This document shows positions 46,815 through 55,326 of a stretch of 64,000 nucleotides of DNA, in pieces. Location of the stretch: the NCBI RefSeq assembly GCF_009653635.1, contig NZ_PPFD01000004.1, forward strand, positions 186,001 through 250,000, written 5' to 3'. The stretch is from Endozoicomonas sp. OPT23 (GTDB lineage: Bacteria; Pseudomonadota; Gammaproteobacteria; Pseudomonadales; Endozoicomonadaceae). Numbering within the stretch: position 1 is the stretch's first letter; the number at the start of each line of letters is the position of its first letter. The notes beneath the pieces were generated by a model. That model worked only from the letters and a program-made list of their open reading frames with translations. It was not told the DNA's origin and made no database searches. Made by a program: the position numbers and the translations under genes.

Positions 46815-46854
46815 GTGACACAGATCAATTTTTATTACAAAATTTTTGTATCAT
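46815..46854 (-). promoter_or_regulatory. Putative PaaX-type operator ahead of the TRAP operon
   Basis: GTGACACA (46815-46822) and TGTATCAT (46847-46854) match the paaA-site half-sites (6/8 and 8/8) with the identical 32-base spacing. The right half continues as TGTATCATATAAG, exactly as at the paaA site. The rest of the 347-base gap between dctP (46717) and the IS (47065) holds no gene that I can see. Confidence 0.6.
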
Positions 46855-47064
46855 ATAAGAGCAAAAAAACAGGCAATCACTTTTCAATGTTTGATCTCTC
46901 AAAAATGAAACACAGTCACACTCACCTGCCTAACCCTCAGTAAACTCATGCTCATGAAACCATGCCGTATACTTTGGTGCTTTTTTAGTCTGAGGCCACT
47001 CTTTAAGCATCAGTTGTACTGCCTTCAATGATATCAAAGAGATTTCTATAGCAAGACAGCCTAA

Positions 47065-47945
47065 GAGACTGTCTCAAAAGTGATCAGACACTAGCATGGA
47101 AGAATTTACAGACTTGAGCTAAATATTCCTCATCACCTGCTACGAGAGGAATATTATGTATCCCTCAGATTTGACCGATGATGAATGGAAACTTATCAAG
47201 CCTTTTTTTCCTGACCCTGGTTATGATAAGCCAAAAAATGGCAGGCTTAGAGACTGGCCTTACAGGCTAATTCTTGATGCCATTTTTTACGTTGATAAGA
47301 CGGGGTGCCAATGGCGACAAATGCCTTCTGATTTCCCTCCATGGGGTACCGTTTACACGTATTTTCGGAATTGGAAACTAGATGGCACATGGAAAATGGT
47401 TCACGACGCCTTGAGAGATCAAGTTCGAATTAATGCGAGGAAGTGCCCACAGCCAACAGCAGCTAGCATTGACACCCAAAGCGTTAAAACCTCTTTAAAA
47501 GGGGGCTCCGCGGATACGATGGCGGTAAAAAGTGCAAAGGTAGAAAGAGGCATATTGCAGTAGATACCTTTGGCTTGATTCTCGTGCTGTGGGTTCATTC
47601 AGCAGCTCTCAGTGACAGCCTCACAGGTCATATAATTCTTGCCTGTATAAAAAAGCACTTCAAAAAAGTGCGCAAAGTTTGGTCCGACTGTGGCTATAGA
47701 GGTTTTCTTGAAGAATGGTTTTATCGGCGTAAACCTAAAAGAGAGCTTGAGATAACTAAAAGACCACAGGGCAAATTCGTTGTTCAGGCAAAGCGCTGGG
47801 TAGTCGAGCGAACATTTGGCTGGTTTGAAGGCTCTCGCCGTCTGTCAAAGGACTATGAACAACTGCCAGAGAGCTCCGAGTTCTTTATCTATATATGTAT
47901 GATTCGAATGATGGTAAGGCGGCTTGTGTAGTTTTAAAACAGCCT
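47065..47945 (+). mobile_element. IS5-family insertion sequence (IS427-like)
   Basis: The element is about 880 bases long. Imperfect terminal inverted repeats are AGACTGTCTCAAAAGT (47066-47081) on the left and, on the right, the complement of AGGCTGTTTTAAAACT (47930-47945), 12 of 16 bases matching. It encodes a two-frame transposase. The exact outer bases and target duplication are uncertain; CTA on the left and TATA on the right hint at a TA-type target. A decayed relative lies at 54917-55265 in inverse orientation. Confidence 0.85.
47156..47931 (+). CDS. IS5-family transposase, two frames joined by a -1 shift
   Basis: The first frame (47156-47563) has the DUF4096 N-terminal domain (MYPSDLTDDEWKLIKPFFP, GCQWRQMPSDFPPWGTVY) and the first catalytic Asp in ASIDTQSVK. 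The second frame, one base back, is open from about 47497 to 47931 and contains RGYDGGKKCKGRKRH, the second Asp in VWSDCGYRG and the Glu in VERTFGWFEGSRRL. The change of frame falls at TTAAAAGGGGG (47495-47505). There the family consensus GGLRGYDGG is restored by slipping back one base on the G-run. This is either programmed frameshifting, known in this group, or a one-base loss. Confidence 0.82.
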
Positions 47946-48064
47946 ATACCACTCATTAGCTCACCAGCAAGACAAACTCAGCATCAACTATAGACAAATT
48001 AAAACACCTCTTCCTGAAGCCTTTAAAGTGAGCGATAACACTCCAGTCAATACTGAACTATGGA

Positions 48065-48095
48065 GGTCGGAGGCACACGCGCGCCCTCTCCGACC
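48065..48095. terminator. Hairpin downstream of the M20 gene and the IS
   Basis: GGTCGGAG (48065-48072) and CTCCGACC (48088-48095) form an 8-bp stem with a 15-base loop, followed on the plus strand by ACATTTTT. It lies 15 bases beyond the M20 stop. It could end transcription out of the IS. Confidence 0.5.
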
Positions 48096-48110
48096 ACATT
48101 TTTCACAATC

Positions 48111-49268
48111 TCATTTCTTTGCTGGCAGTCGGTTCTCAACCAGAGTCTGCCAGTAAGCGACACCTTTCATAAGTATATTGTCATTAAAATCATAGTTTGG
48201 CTTGTGCAGGGCATTACCGCCTTCAGTATCCACACCATTTCCCATAAGTATGTAGCAACTGTTCACTTCCCTTTGCATAAATGAAAAGTCTTCACTTATG
48301 GTCAGGGGCTGACAATCACCATCAACGTTTTCTGCGCCCAGCGCTTCCTGTGCAGCCTGAATAGCGTATTCAGTCTCTCTGGGTGAGTTGATGGTAGAAA
48401 GGAAGGTATTGGTGAATTTATATTTGTACTCAACACCTGCAGATGCACATTGCCCTGCAACAACCCGCTCAATCGCTGCTTCTATTTTCGCCAGTGCTTC
48501 GTCAGTAAAAGAACGGGTATCACCAGTAATTCTTACGTGAGATGGAATGACATTAACAGTGCCGTTGGTTGCAAATTCTGTCACCGAGATAACAGCGGTT
48601 TCACTGATTGCACTGAGGTTACGTGAAACAATAGTCTGCAGGGCACAAACAATCTGCGCACCCACAACAATAGGATCTGTTCCCATATGTGGTAGAGCGG
48701 CATGACCACCTGTTGCAATAATATCTATCTCGAAACTGCTCTCGCTTGCCATTATTGAACCAGAGCGGGTCAGTACCTGTCCGGCTCGAATGCCTGGCAT
48801 ATTATGGATAGCGTAGACAGCATCAATACTCCAGCGAGTGAACAGCCCGTCAGCTATCATCGCCTTGGCACCCATGCCATGTTCTTCGTCTGGCTGAAAA
48901 ATAAAATAGACTGTGCCGTCGAAGTTTCGGGTACGTGACAGTTCTGAAGCCGCCCCCAGTAACATAGAGGTATGTCCATCATGCCCACAGGCGTGCATAA
49001 CGCCTTCATTGACAGATTTATAGTCGAAATCATTGGTTTCATTAATCATCAGAGCATCCATATCAGCGCGTAAGCCGATAGAACGATCACTGTTGCCACA
49101 TTTCAGTATGCCAACAACACCTGTGCCACCAATATTTTGATGGACCTCTATACCAAACTCTTCCAGTTTCGCAGCAACAAAGCCGGCTGTCTGGTGTTCT
49201 TTTAACCCTGTCTCAGGATGCTTATGGAGGTGGTGTCTCCACCCAATGATCTGTTCCTGGATACTCAT
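48111..49268 (-). CDS. M20-family metallo-amidohydrolase
   Basis: The 385-residue enzyme has the M20D pattern of hippurate and N-acyl-amino-acid hydrolases: HHLHKHPETG near residue 12, GLRADMDAL (65-73), the metal-binding MHACGHDGHTSMLLG, FQPDEEHGMGAKAMI with the catalytic Glu, and the lid-domain GGHAALPHMGTDP. It removes an acyl group from an amino-acid-like amide in the cytoplasm. Next to a transporter and a diaminopropionate lyase, it may release 2,3-diaminopropionate from an N-acyl derivative; that is an inference. A terminator-like hairpin separates it from the BCCT gene. Confidence 0.88.
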   Translation of the reverse strand: MSIQEQIIGWRHHLHKHPETGLKEHQTAGFVAAKLEEFGIEVHQNIGGTGVVGILKCGNSDRSIGLRADMDALMINETNDFDYKSVNEGVMHACGHDGHTSMLLGAASELSRTRNFDGTVYFIFQPDEEHGMGAKAMIADGLFTRWSIDAVYAIHNMPGIRAGQVLTRSGSIMASESSFEIDIIATGGHAALPHMGTDPIVVGAQIVCALQTIVSRNLSAISETAVISVTEFATNGTVNVIPSHVRITGDTRSFTDEALAKIEAAIERVVAGQCASAGVEYKYKFTNTFLSTINSPRETEYAIQAAQEALGAENVDGDCQPLTISEDFSFMQREVNSCYILMGNGVDTEGGNALHKPNYDFNDNILMKGVAYWQTLVENRLPAKK

Positions 49269-49290
49269 AATTCAGTCTCAACAATTCGAA

Positions 49291-49326
49291 AATAAAAAAC
49301 CCCTTTCCGTTAAACGGTCAGGGGCG
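49291..49326 (-). terminator. Rho-independent terminator after the BCCT gene
   Basis: On the minus strand CCCCTGACCG and CGGAAAGGGG pair around a TTTAA loop and are followed by TTTTTTATTTT (down to about 49291). It lies between the BCCT stop and the M20 start and should reduce read-through into the M20 gene. Confidence 0.75.
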
Positions 49327-49353
49327 TGTTTGTTATGCCGATACTTTATTTTC

Positions 49354-50931
49354 TCAAGCTACCTGAGGGTTAGCCTCAATGGTTTTCGGCTGGCTCTCTT
49401 CCGCGAACTCCTTTACCGCTTCATCTGAAAATTCACTGCGGAACATTTTCACAGTACTTACCAGACAGAGGAATAGTACGAAAATGAGAGGAAGTGCAAA
49501 AATCAAACTGATGCTTTGAAGCAACTCGATACCTGAAGTACTACCCATCATCAGGGTAAGAGCCATAGCTGCCTGTGCAATAACCCAGATTGTGCGCATT
49601 TTGTTACTTGGGTTATCAGAGCCATCTTCACACATACTGCTCAGTACAAAGGTTGAACTATTGAGAGAAGTAATGAAGCAGGTGAACAAGGCAATAACCA
49701 CACCAAAGGAAATCAGTTTACCCATCGGGAAGTCTTCCAGCACAATAAACGTTGCGGCTTTAGAAGAAGCGGCAGCAGCCTTCAGGACTTCAGGTGAAGA
49801 TTCCAGACCGATAGTGCCGAAGAACGCTACCCAGATGAAGATACCGAGGCAAGGCAGAACCAGAGAGCCCAGAATGAATTCTTTAACGGTACGACCCTTG
49901 GATACGCGAGCAATGAAAGGACCAACAAAAGGAGCCCAGGCAATTGCCCATGCGTAGTAATAGATCGGCCAGCCGGAGATCCAGGAGGTTTCATCCTTGG
50001 CAGCAAAAGTTGGCAGCTTCAAAGCGTCGCTGAAGAAACCGTTGAGGTAGTTACCCAGGGTGTCAAAGTAAACGTTAACCATCAACTTGGTTGGGCCGAG
50101 GAGACCAACAAGGATGATCAGACCTGCCAATAAATAGAGGTTATAGTCAGAAAGACGACGGATACCGCCTTCCAGGCCGGTAGTAGTACAAATAATGGTA
50201 ATAACAGCAATCACACCAACCAGACAAGCCGTTACCAGATTAGAGGAAGGGATACCGAACAGGTATTCAATACTCACGCCCAGAGACAAACCGGTCTGTC
50301 CCAGAGAGGTAGATATACCGGCAATAGCACCAAATACACAGATGATATTGATCATCTTACCCATGGAACCATTCGCTTTATCACGTCCCCATGGCAGCAG
50401 GATGTTACTTACCAGACCATTTTCGTTCTTGCGGTACATCAGGTAACCGATAACCAGGCCCAGCACTGCAAATGAAGCCCATGCCTGAATACCCTGATGA
50501 ATAAAGGAGCGCTTCAGTGCAAAGGAAGCGGCAGCTGGAGTCATTGGTTCAATACCAGTAGTGACCAGTGGGTTCACGTAGTGGTAAACCGGCTCCGCCA
50601 CACCCCAATACAGCATAACTGTACCCATACCGGCGGAGAACAGCAGACCGATCCAGGAAATAGTGGAAAACTCAGGTTTCGCATCGTCCGGACCGAGACG
50701 AATCTGGCCATATTTACTGAAAGCAAAGAACATCATCATGGCTACAAATACAAAGGAGCCCGCGATGTAGACATAACCGAAAGTGTCAGTCAGATAGTTC
50801 ATGGTACCTATACCAACGGTATAGAGTGTATCCGGGAACAGAAGCCCCGCTAAAACGGTGATGACAATGAATGTCATCGTGCAGGTAAATAGCAGTTTAC
50901 CCTGTTTAAGTTCTTGTGTTTTTTCAGTCAT
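49354..50931 (-). CDS. BCCT-family transporter
   Basis: The 525-residue protein has the 12-helix betaine/choline/carnitine transporter fold, with MLYWGVAEPVYHYV (helix 4 signature) and PIYYYAWAIAWAPFVGPFIARVSKGRTVKEF (helix 8 signature, written here in two family blocks). In the aromatic box of helix 8 the betaine transporter pattern W-A-W-W-x2-W reads Y-A-W-A-x2-W, so two of four Trp are replaced. This suggests a substrate other than glycine betaine. Long C-terminal osmosensing extensions are absent. It belongs to the same minus-strand unit as the M24 and M20 genes. Confidence 0.9.
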   Translation of the reverse strand: MTEKTQELKQGKLLFTCTMTFIVITVLAGLLFPDTLYTVGIGTMNYLTDTFGYVYIAGSFVFVAMMMFFAFSKYGQIRLGPDDAKPEFSTISWIGLLFSAGMGTVMLYWGVAEPVYHYVNPLVTTGIEPMTPAAASFALKRSFIHQGIQAWASFAVLGLVIGYLMYRKNENGLVSNILLPWGRDKANGSMGKMINIICVFGAIAGISTSLGQTGLSLGVSIEYLFGIPSSNLVTACLVGVIAVITIICTTTGLEGGIRRLSDYNLYLLAGLIILVGLLGPTKLMVNVYFDTLGNYLNGFFSDALKLPTFAAKDETSWISGWPIYYYAWAIAWAPFVGPFIARVSKGRTVKEFILGSLVLPCLGIFIWVAFFGTIGLESSPEVLKAAAASSKAATFIVLEDFPMGKLISFGVVIALFTCFITSLNSSTFVLSSMCEDGSDNPSNKMRTIWVIAQAAMALTLMMGSTSGIELLQSISLIFALPLIFVLFLCLVSTVKMFRSEFSDEAVKEFAEESQPKTIEANPQVA

Positions 50932-50987
50932 GGGAACCTCTTAATCCTGATTGAGCGTACCGGAACATAAAATCGCTACGCTGTAAT

Positions 50988-51009
50988 CGGAACCAGCAAG
51001 CTGGCTCCG
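50988..51009 (-). other. Intercistronic hairpin between the M24 and BCCT genes
   Basis: CGGAACCAG (50988-50996) and CTGGCTCCG (51001-51009) pair with one G-U on the transcribed strand around a 4-base loop, nine bases past the M24 stop. There is no U-run, so it may stabilise the mRNA rather than end it. Confidence 0.45.
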
Positions 51010-51017
51010 ACCAGAAG

Positions 51018-52184
51018 TTACTTAATAACGATAAGTTCAGGTTCAGCGCGCTCGCTCAACCACTCAGCACCATCTTCGGTAATCACAATATTTTCTTCAT
51101 GAACCATGGACTTACCCGGTGCGTACAACATGCCAGGCTCTAATGTCATGATCATGCCGGGCTTCAACACTGTGTTGTCTGTTGCAGTATTGGAAGGACG
51201 CTCGGTCAGCTCAATACCCAGACCGTGGCCCAGACGACCAACGTCGTTACCCAGAGCACCATTCGCTTCCAGTACGCCCCACATAGCATTGTAAATATCA
51301 GTTGTAGTGTTGCCTGGACGGGCTGCTTCAAAACCTTTGGTAGTGGACTCATAAACCGCACGATAAGCTGCTTTGGTCTGTTCACTGGCATGGCCAAAGG
51401 CCCAGTTTCGGTCAAAGTCAGAAAAGTAACCGTCAAATACGGCACCGGTATCGATGATCAGTACATCACCTTTCTCAACAACACGATCAGTTGGCCCCAT
51501 GATAATGCTGTCGTAACCGTCAGGACCGGAACCGGCAATGATGTACGGACATTCGTCAGCGCCTTCGCGCAACATATCAATGCGGAACTGCTTACAAATT
51601 TCACGTTCGCTCATGCCGGCACGGGCATATTCAGGCAGTTTGGAAAAGCCAACATTGGTAATGCGGCAGGCTTCACGGGTTTTATCGATTTCAGCCTGAG
51701 ACTTGATCTGACGCAGACCATGAACAGCCAGAGAAACATCAACAAAGTCTTTGTTGACCATACCTTTCAACTGATTGAAGTTGTTAACCGGCATGCGCAG
51801 GTGAGACTCAATACCCAGCGTGGCACCTACACGACCGAAACGGGAAGCGATACCGTTAATAACGCCAGCAACCAGCGTAATTCCGTCGTCTTCCGGTTCT
51901 GGGGAAGGCCAGGTGATGATCTCATCAACCCAGGTGCTGGCCATGCCAGTCGCACCAATCTCCGGAATGATAGCTACAGGCTTTCCTTCAGCAGGAACAA
52001 CAAGAAACCATGGACGGGTAGGGCTGTGCCAGAATTGAGTGTGAAAGCCAGTGAAGTAGCGGACATTAGGCTCGGTAGTAAAAAGCATTGCATCCAACTG
52101 CATCTCACGCATCACAGTTTGAGCTCGTGCTGTACGGTTTTCGAATTCAGCTGTTTCAAAACCGCGACGTAGGAAATCAGTCAT
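51018..52184 (-). CDS. M24 (creatinase/aminopeptidase P fold) hydrolase
   Basis: The 388-residue protein has a creatinase-type N-domain (NVRYFTGFHTQFWHSPTRPW) and a pita-bread M24 catalytic domain. Metal ligands are seen as Asp in IIDTGAVFDGYFSDFDRNW (two Asp), His in LGHGLGIELTERP, Glu in TLEPGMLY and Glu in VHEENIV. M24 proteins include Xaa-Pro peptidases, creatinase, ectoine hydrolase (DoeA) and the DMSP lyase DddP, so family alone does not give the substrate. It is the first gene of the unit with the BCCT and M20 genes and is divergent from the YheO-type regulator. Confidence 0.85.
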   Translation of the reverse strand: MTDFLRRGFETAEFENRTARAQTVMREMQLDAMLFTTEPNVRYFTGFHTQFWHSPTRPWFLVVPAEGKPVAIIPEIGATGMASTWVDEIITWPSPEPEDDGITLVAGVINGIASRFGRVGATLGIESHLRMPVNNFNQLKGMVNKDFVDVSLAVHGLRQIKSQAEIDKTREACRITNVGFSKLPEYARAGMSEREICKQFRIDMLREGADECPYIIAGSGPDGYDSIIMGPTDRVVEKGDVLIIDTGAVFDGYFSDFDRNWAFGHASEQTKAAYRAVYESTTKGFEAARPGNTTTDIYNAMWGVLEANGALGNDVGRLGHGLGIELTERPSNTATDNTVLKPGMIMTLEPGMLYAPGKSMVHEENIVITEDGAEWLSERAEPELIVIK

Positions 52185-52291
52185 AACACCCTCACTGGCT
52201 GCAACCGCTCGTGAATGGCAAGTCGCTGCTCGGTTAAATATTGGGCACTATGATATATAGATAAAAGTTAAATATTTTGACCTGAATCACT

Positions 52292-52307
52292 GTTAACAAT
52301 AGTTAAC
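52292..52307. promoter_or_regulatory. GTTAAC-AATA-GTTAAC repeat in the divergent promoter
   Basis: Two copies of the palindrome GTTAAC (52292-52297 and 52302-52307) ten bases apart lie in the 308-base AT-rich region between the M24 gene and the regulator gene. They are a candidate operator for that regulator. No gene is seen in the region. Confidence 0.4.
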
Positions 52308-52492
52308 TTTTTATTATTTAAAATCAACTAAATACAACTAGGCTAATTGTAAAATGACCTTATTAGTGCACTTTATAGTCAAAAATACAGTCATATAATT
52401 AAAAATACTTAACTATACGGATTGATAATGCTGTTTACTTCGCACACAATACAGCCCTCAAAGTTCACTATATTTACCTAAGTATTGATTTT

Positions 52493-53200
52493 ATGAACGC
52501 AAAGAATTCCACTGGAAGCTCTTCAATTAATATGACTTTTACCAAGAAGGATGAAGAGTGCCTGGCTCGCCATGGTCTGCTGGCGGAAACCATTGCTGAC
52601 CTGATTGGCCCACACTGTGAAGTTGTTATCCACTCTTTTAAAAGCTTTGAAGACTCTGTGGTCAAGATAGTGAACGGTCATCATACAGGCCGAAAGATCG
52701 GTGCTCCTATCACAGATCTTGGTTTGAAAGTGTTCCGTGAATTTGAAGAGACAGGTGTCATGGCTCCCAAGAGCTATTTCACCAAGAATAAAGATGGGTC
52801 TCTGATGAAATCTACCAGTTGTATTTTGACTGGAGAGGATGACAGGGCAGTAGGTATGTTTTGCATCAATATTAACCTGTCTCACCCATTCCCGGAAATC
52901 ATGAAAACCTTGATGCCAGGAAACCTTGAAACGACCAACTTACAGACCAGTGAAAATTTCAGTACTTCCCCGTCAGATATTATTGAACAGGCATTGAGCA
53001 CTGCAATTCATGACATTGAAAACAATGCATCTGTAAATGCTAAAGGCAGAAAGAAAGCTATTACCAGAATACTCTTTGATAACGGTATTTTTGAATTCAA
53101 GGAAGCAACGACAATTGTTGCCGATGGACTGCAAATTACACGACATGCCGTTTACAAATACATTCGTGAGTTTAAATCGCAATTAAAGATCCAGAAATAA
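52493..53200 (+). CDS. YheO-type PAS/HTH transcriptional regulator
   Basis: The 235-residue protein has an N-terminal YheO-like PAS domain (about 25-140, with GPHCEVVIHSF, NGHHTGRKIGAPITDLGL and a TSCILTGEDDRAVGMFCININL core). The C-terminal HTH_22 domain (about 175-230) contains RKKAITRILFDNGIFEFKEA and ITRHAVYKYIREF. Regulators of this type sit next to amino-acid or D-amino-acid catabolic genes and usually sense a small ligand. It faces the M24-BCCT-M20 genes and precedes ridA and the lyase gene, so it probably controls both arms. Confidence 0.85.
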   Translation: MNAKNSTGSSSINMTFTKKDEECLARHGLLAETIADLIGPHCEVVIHSFKSFEDSVVKIVNGHHTGRKIGAPITDLGLKVFREFEETGVMAPKSYFTKNKDGSLMKSTSCILTGEDDRAVGMFCININLSHPFPEIMKTLMPGNLETTNLQTSENFSTSPSDIIEQALSTAIHDIENNASVNAKGRKKAITRILFDNGIFEFKEATTIVADGLQITRHAVYKYIREFKSQLKIQK

Positions 53201-53251
53201 ACTCTCGCACATCACACCTACAAACCAATAACTTGTTCCAAAGGTAGTATC

Positions 53252-53635
53252 ATGAAAAAAGTTATTAACACCGACCTCGCTCCTGCTGCTATCGGCCCTT
53301 ACTCTCAGGGTATCGCATTCCAGAACCTGACTTTTACTTCCGGGCAGCTTCCTCTTGACCCGAAAACAATGGCGTTTGTTGAAGGTGGCATCAGGGAGCA
53401 GTCCTATCAGTCTCTTAAGAACCTGAAGTCTGTTCTGGAAAAAAGCGGTGCTTCCATTGATTCCGTCATCAAAACCACGTGCTTCCTGGCCGACATGAAC
53501 GACTTTGCAGCTTTTAATGAGGTTTACACCGAAGTGTTCGGCACTGAGAATGCACCTTCCCGATCTTGCATTCAAGCAGCCTGCCTGCCTAAAAATGCAC
53601 TGGTAGAAGTTGAAGCTATCGCTTTCATTAATTGA
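53252..53635 (+). CDS. RidA-family enamine/imine deaminase
   Basis: The 127-residue protein has the RidA signatures APAAIGPYSQG (residues about 9-19), TSGQLPLDP and the conserved Arg in APSRSCIQAACLPKNALVEVE. RidA hydrolyses reactive enamine/imine intermediates such as 2-aminoacrylate released by PLP lyases. Its place directly before a diaminopropionate ammonia-lyase, which makes 2-aminoacrylate, fits that role closely. AAAGGTAG stands ahead of the ATG. Confidence 0.93.
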   Translation: MKKVINTDLAPAAIGPYSQGIAFQNLTFTSGQLPLDPKTMAFVEGGIREQSYQSLKNLKSVLEKSGASIDSVIKTTCFLADMNDFAAFNEVYTEVFGTENAPSRSCIQAACLPKNALVEVEAIAFIN

Positions 53636-53718
53636 GTAACACTTCGAAAGCTGTGCTGATAACTCAAAGGTCAGTCTGACTGGCCTTTACCTGCAATGCC
53701 ATTTTCAAGTGACTGATC

Positions 53719-54897
53719 ATGCTCAAATTCTCTAAAAACACTTTTTATACGGGCACGACCAGCCCTTTATTTACCAGCGAAATAGCCAGGAAAGTACGTT
53801 CCTTCCATAAGAAAATTGAAGGTTACACTCCAACTCCTCTGGTTTCGCTGCCTGCACTGGCAGAAAGGCTGGGCGTTAAATCAATTCAGGTTAAAGACGA
53901 ATCCTATCGTTTCGGGTTGAATGCTTTTAAAGTTCTCGGTGGCTCCTATGCCTTAGGTCGATTACTGGCAGAACACCTGCAAATTGATATTGATGAAGTA
54001 GATCTGAAAACTATCTCGTCAAAACTGAAAAAACCTCTGATTTTTGCCACAGCCACTGCAGGCAATCATGGCACAGGTGTCGCATGGGCTGCTCGCGAAA
54101 TGGGACAGACCGCGGTTGTCTATATGCCGAAAGGTTCTCCTCAAGCGAGTGTCGACCGCATTCGAGGTCTGGGAGCAGAGTGTATAGTAACCGACGTCAA
54201 CTATGACGATACGGTTCGCCTTGCCAGCCAGACATCAGATAAAAATGGCTGGATGCTGGTTCAGGATACCGCTTGGGAAGGGTACGAAAAGATTCCAACC
54301 TGGATCTCTCAAGGTTACACAACCATGGCTGCAGAAGCTCTGGAGCAAACTGCAGAAGCGCCGACACACGTAATGCTTCAGGCTGGCGTAGGAGCCATGG
54401 CTGGAGGCATTCTGGGGTATCTGGCTGATGAGTTGGGATCAGAGAATTTCAACACCGTTATATCCGAACCCAGAGCTGCTGACTGTATTTATCGATCAGG
54501 TACTAGTAAAGCTGGTGACATGATTAGTGTTGATGGAGACCTCAACTCAATTATGGCTGGTTTGGCCTGTGGTGAACCCAATCCTTTAACATGGCCTGTG
54601 CTTCGCGATTGTAGCAATGCCTTTGCATCTGTAACAGATAGTGTAACAGCTACCGGTATGCGTATACTTGGCAATCCTCTACAGGGAGATACAGCTATAA
54701 TCAGTGGTGAGTCAGGCGGCATTAACATGGGCCTTCTTTACCAGATGGCTGTACATCCGGAAGGAAAATTACTTGCTGAAACCGTAGGCTTAAATAAAGA
54801 TTCTGTTGTTCTTATCTTCAGCACAGAGGGTGATACAAACCCTGAGCGTTATCGACATATTGTCTGGGAAGGTTCTCTCCCAACAACCAAAGACTAA
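53719..54897 (+). CDS. dpaL: Diaminopropionate ammonia-lyase
   Basis: DpaL (YgeX) is a PLP enzyme that converts 2,3-diaminopropionate to pyruvate and two ammonia. The 392-residue length and the blocks EGYTPTPLVSLPALAERLG, RFGLNAFKVLGGSYA with the PLP Lys, ATAGNHGTGVAWAAR, QDTAWEGYEKIPTWI, MLQAGVGAMAGGILGYL and GLACGEPNP are diagnostic. Related threonine dehydratases lack the WEGYEKIPTWI block. It follows ridA and ends beside an IS remnant. Confidence 0.94.
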   Translation: MLKFSKNTFYTGTTSPLFTSEIARKVRSFHKKIEGYTPTPLVSLPALAERLGVKSIQVKDESYRFGLNAFKVLGGSYALGRLLAEHLQIDIDEVDLKTISSKLKKPLIFATATAGNHGTGVAWAAREMGQTAVVYMPKGSPQASVDRIRGLGAECIVTDVNYDDTVRLASQTSDKNGWMLVQDTAWEGYEKIPTWISQGYTTMAAEALEQTAEAPTHVMLQAGVGAMAGGILGYLADELGSENFNTVISEPRAADCIYRSGTSKAGDMISVDGDLNSIMAGLACGEPNPLTWPVLRDCSNAFASVTDSVTATGMRILGNPLQGDTAIISGESGGINMGLLYQMAVHPEGKLLAETVGLNKDSVVLIFSTEGDTNPERYRHIVWEGSLPTTKD

Positions 54898-54916
54898 TTC
54901 CGGTTGCTATTCATAA

Positions 54917-55265
54917 AAGCAGGCAGCTTATTTTGAAGCTGCCACCCAGCTTCCAGTTCCGAAAATACGTGTAAACGGTGCCCCATAAAGGGAAGTCAGA
55001 AGGCACCTGTCGCCATTGGCAGTCCGTCTTATCAACGTAAAAAATGGCATCAAGAAACAGCCCTTAAGGCCAGTCTCCTCCTGGTCTGCCATTTTTTGAT
55101 TTATCGTAACCAGGATCAGGAAAAAAACTTGATAAGTTTCCATTCATCAGCGATCAAATCTGAGGGATACATAATATTTCCCTCGTAGCAGGTGATGAGA
55201 GATATTTAACTCAAACCTGTAAATTCTTCCATGTTAGTGCCCGGTCACTTTTCAAATAGTCTCCA
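54917..55265 (-). mobile_element. IS5-family remnant (left end only), relative of 47065-47945
   Basis: Read on the minus strand, this stretch follows the left 340 bases of the IS at 47065 at roughly 85% identity: terminal repeat, leader, ribosome site region and the start MYPSDL-ADEWKLIK. A two-base loss near 55133 shifts the frame, and a 71-codon open frame (54928-55143) is the decayed continuation. The right half of the element, including the catalytic region, is gone. It fills the gap between dpaL and iolA/mmsA. A hairpin GGCAGCTT/AAGCTGCC (54922-54943) lies at the broken end. Confidence 0.85.
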
Positions 55266-55326
55266 GAATGAAAATATCTGACCAAACTGCACTGGCAGCA
55301 GCAACTGGTCAGAACTTTCAATTTCT

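Noticed and set aside
51225-52172. 315-codon open frame on the plus strand
   Set aside because: It lies fully antisense to the M24 gene, whose metal-binding motifs are intact; the frame has no recognisable domain and arises from codon bias.
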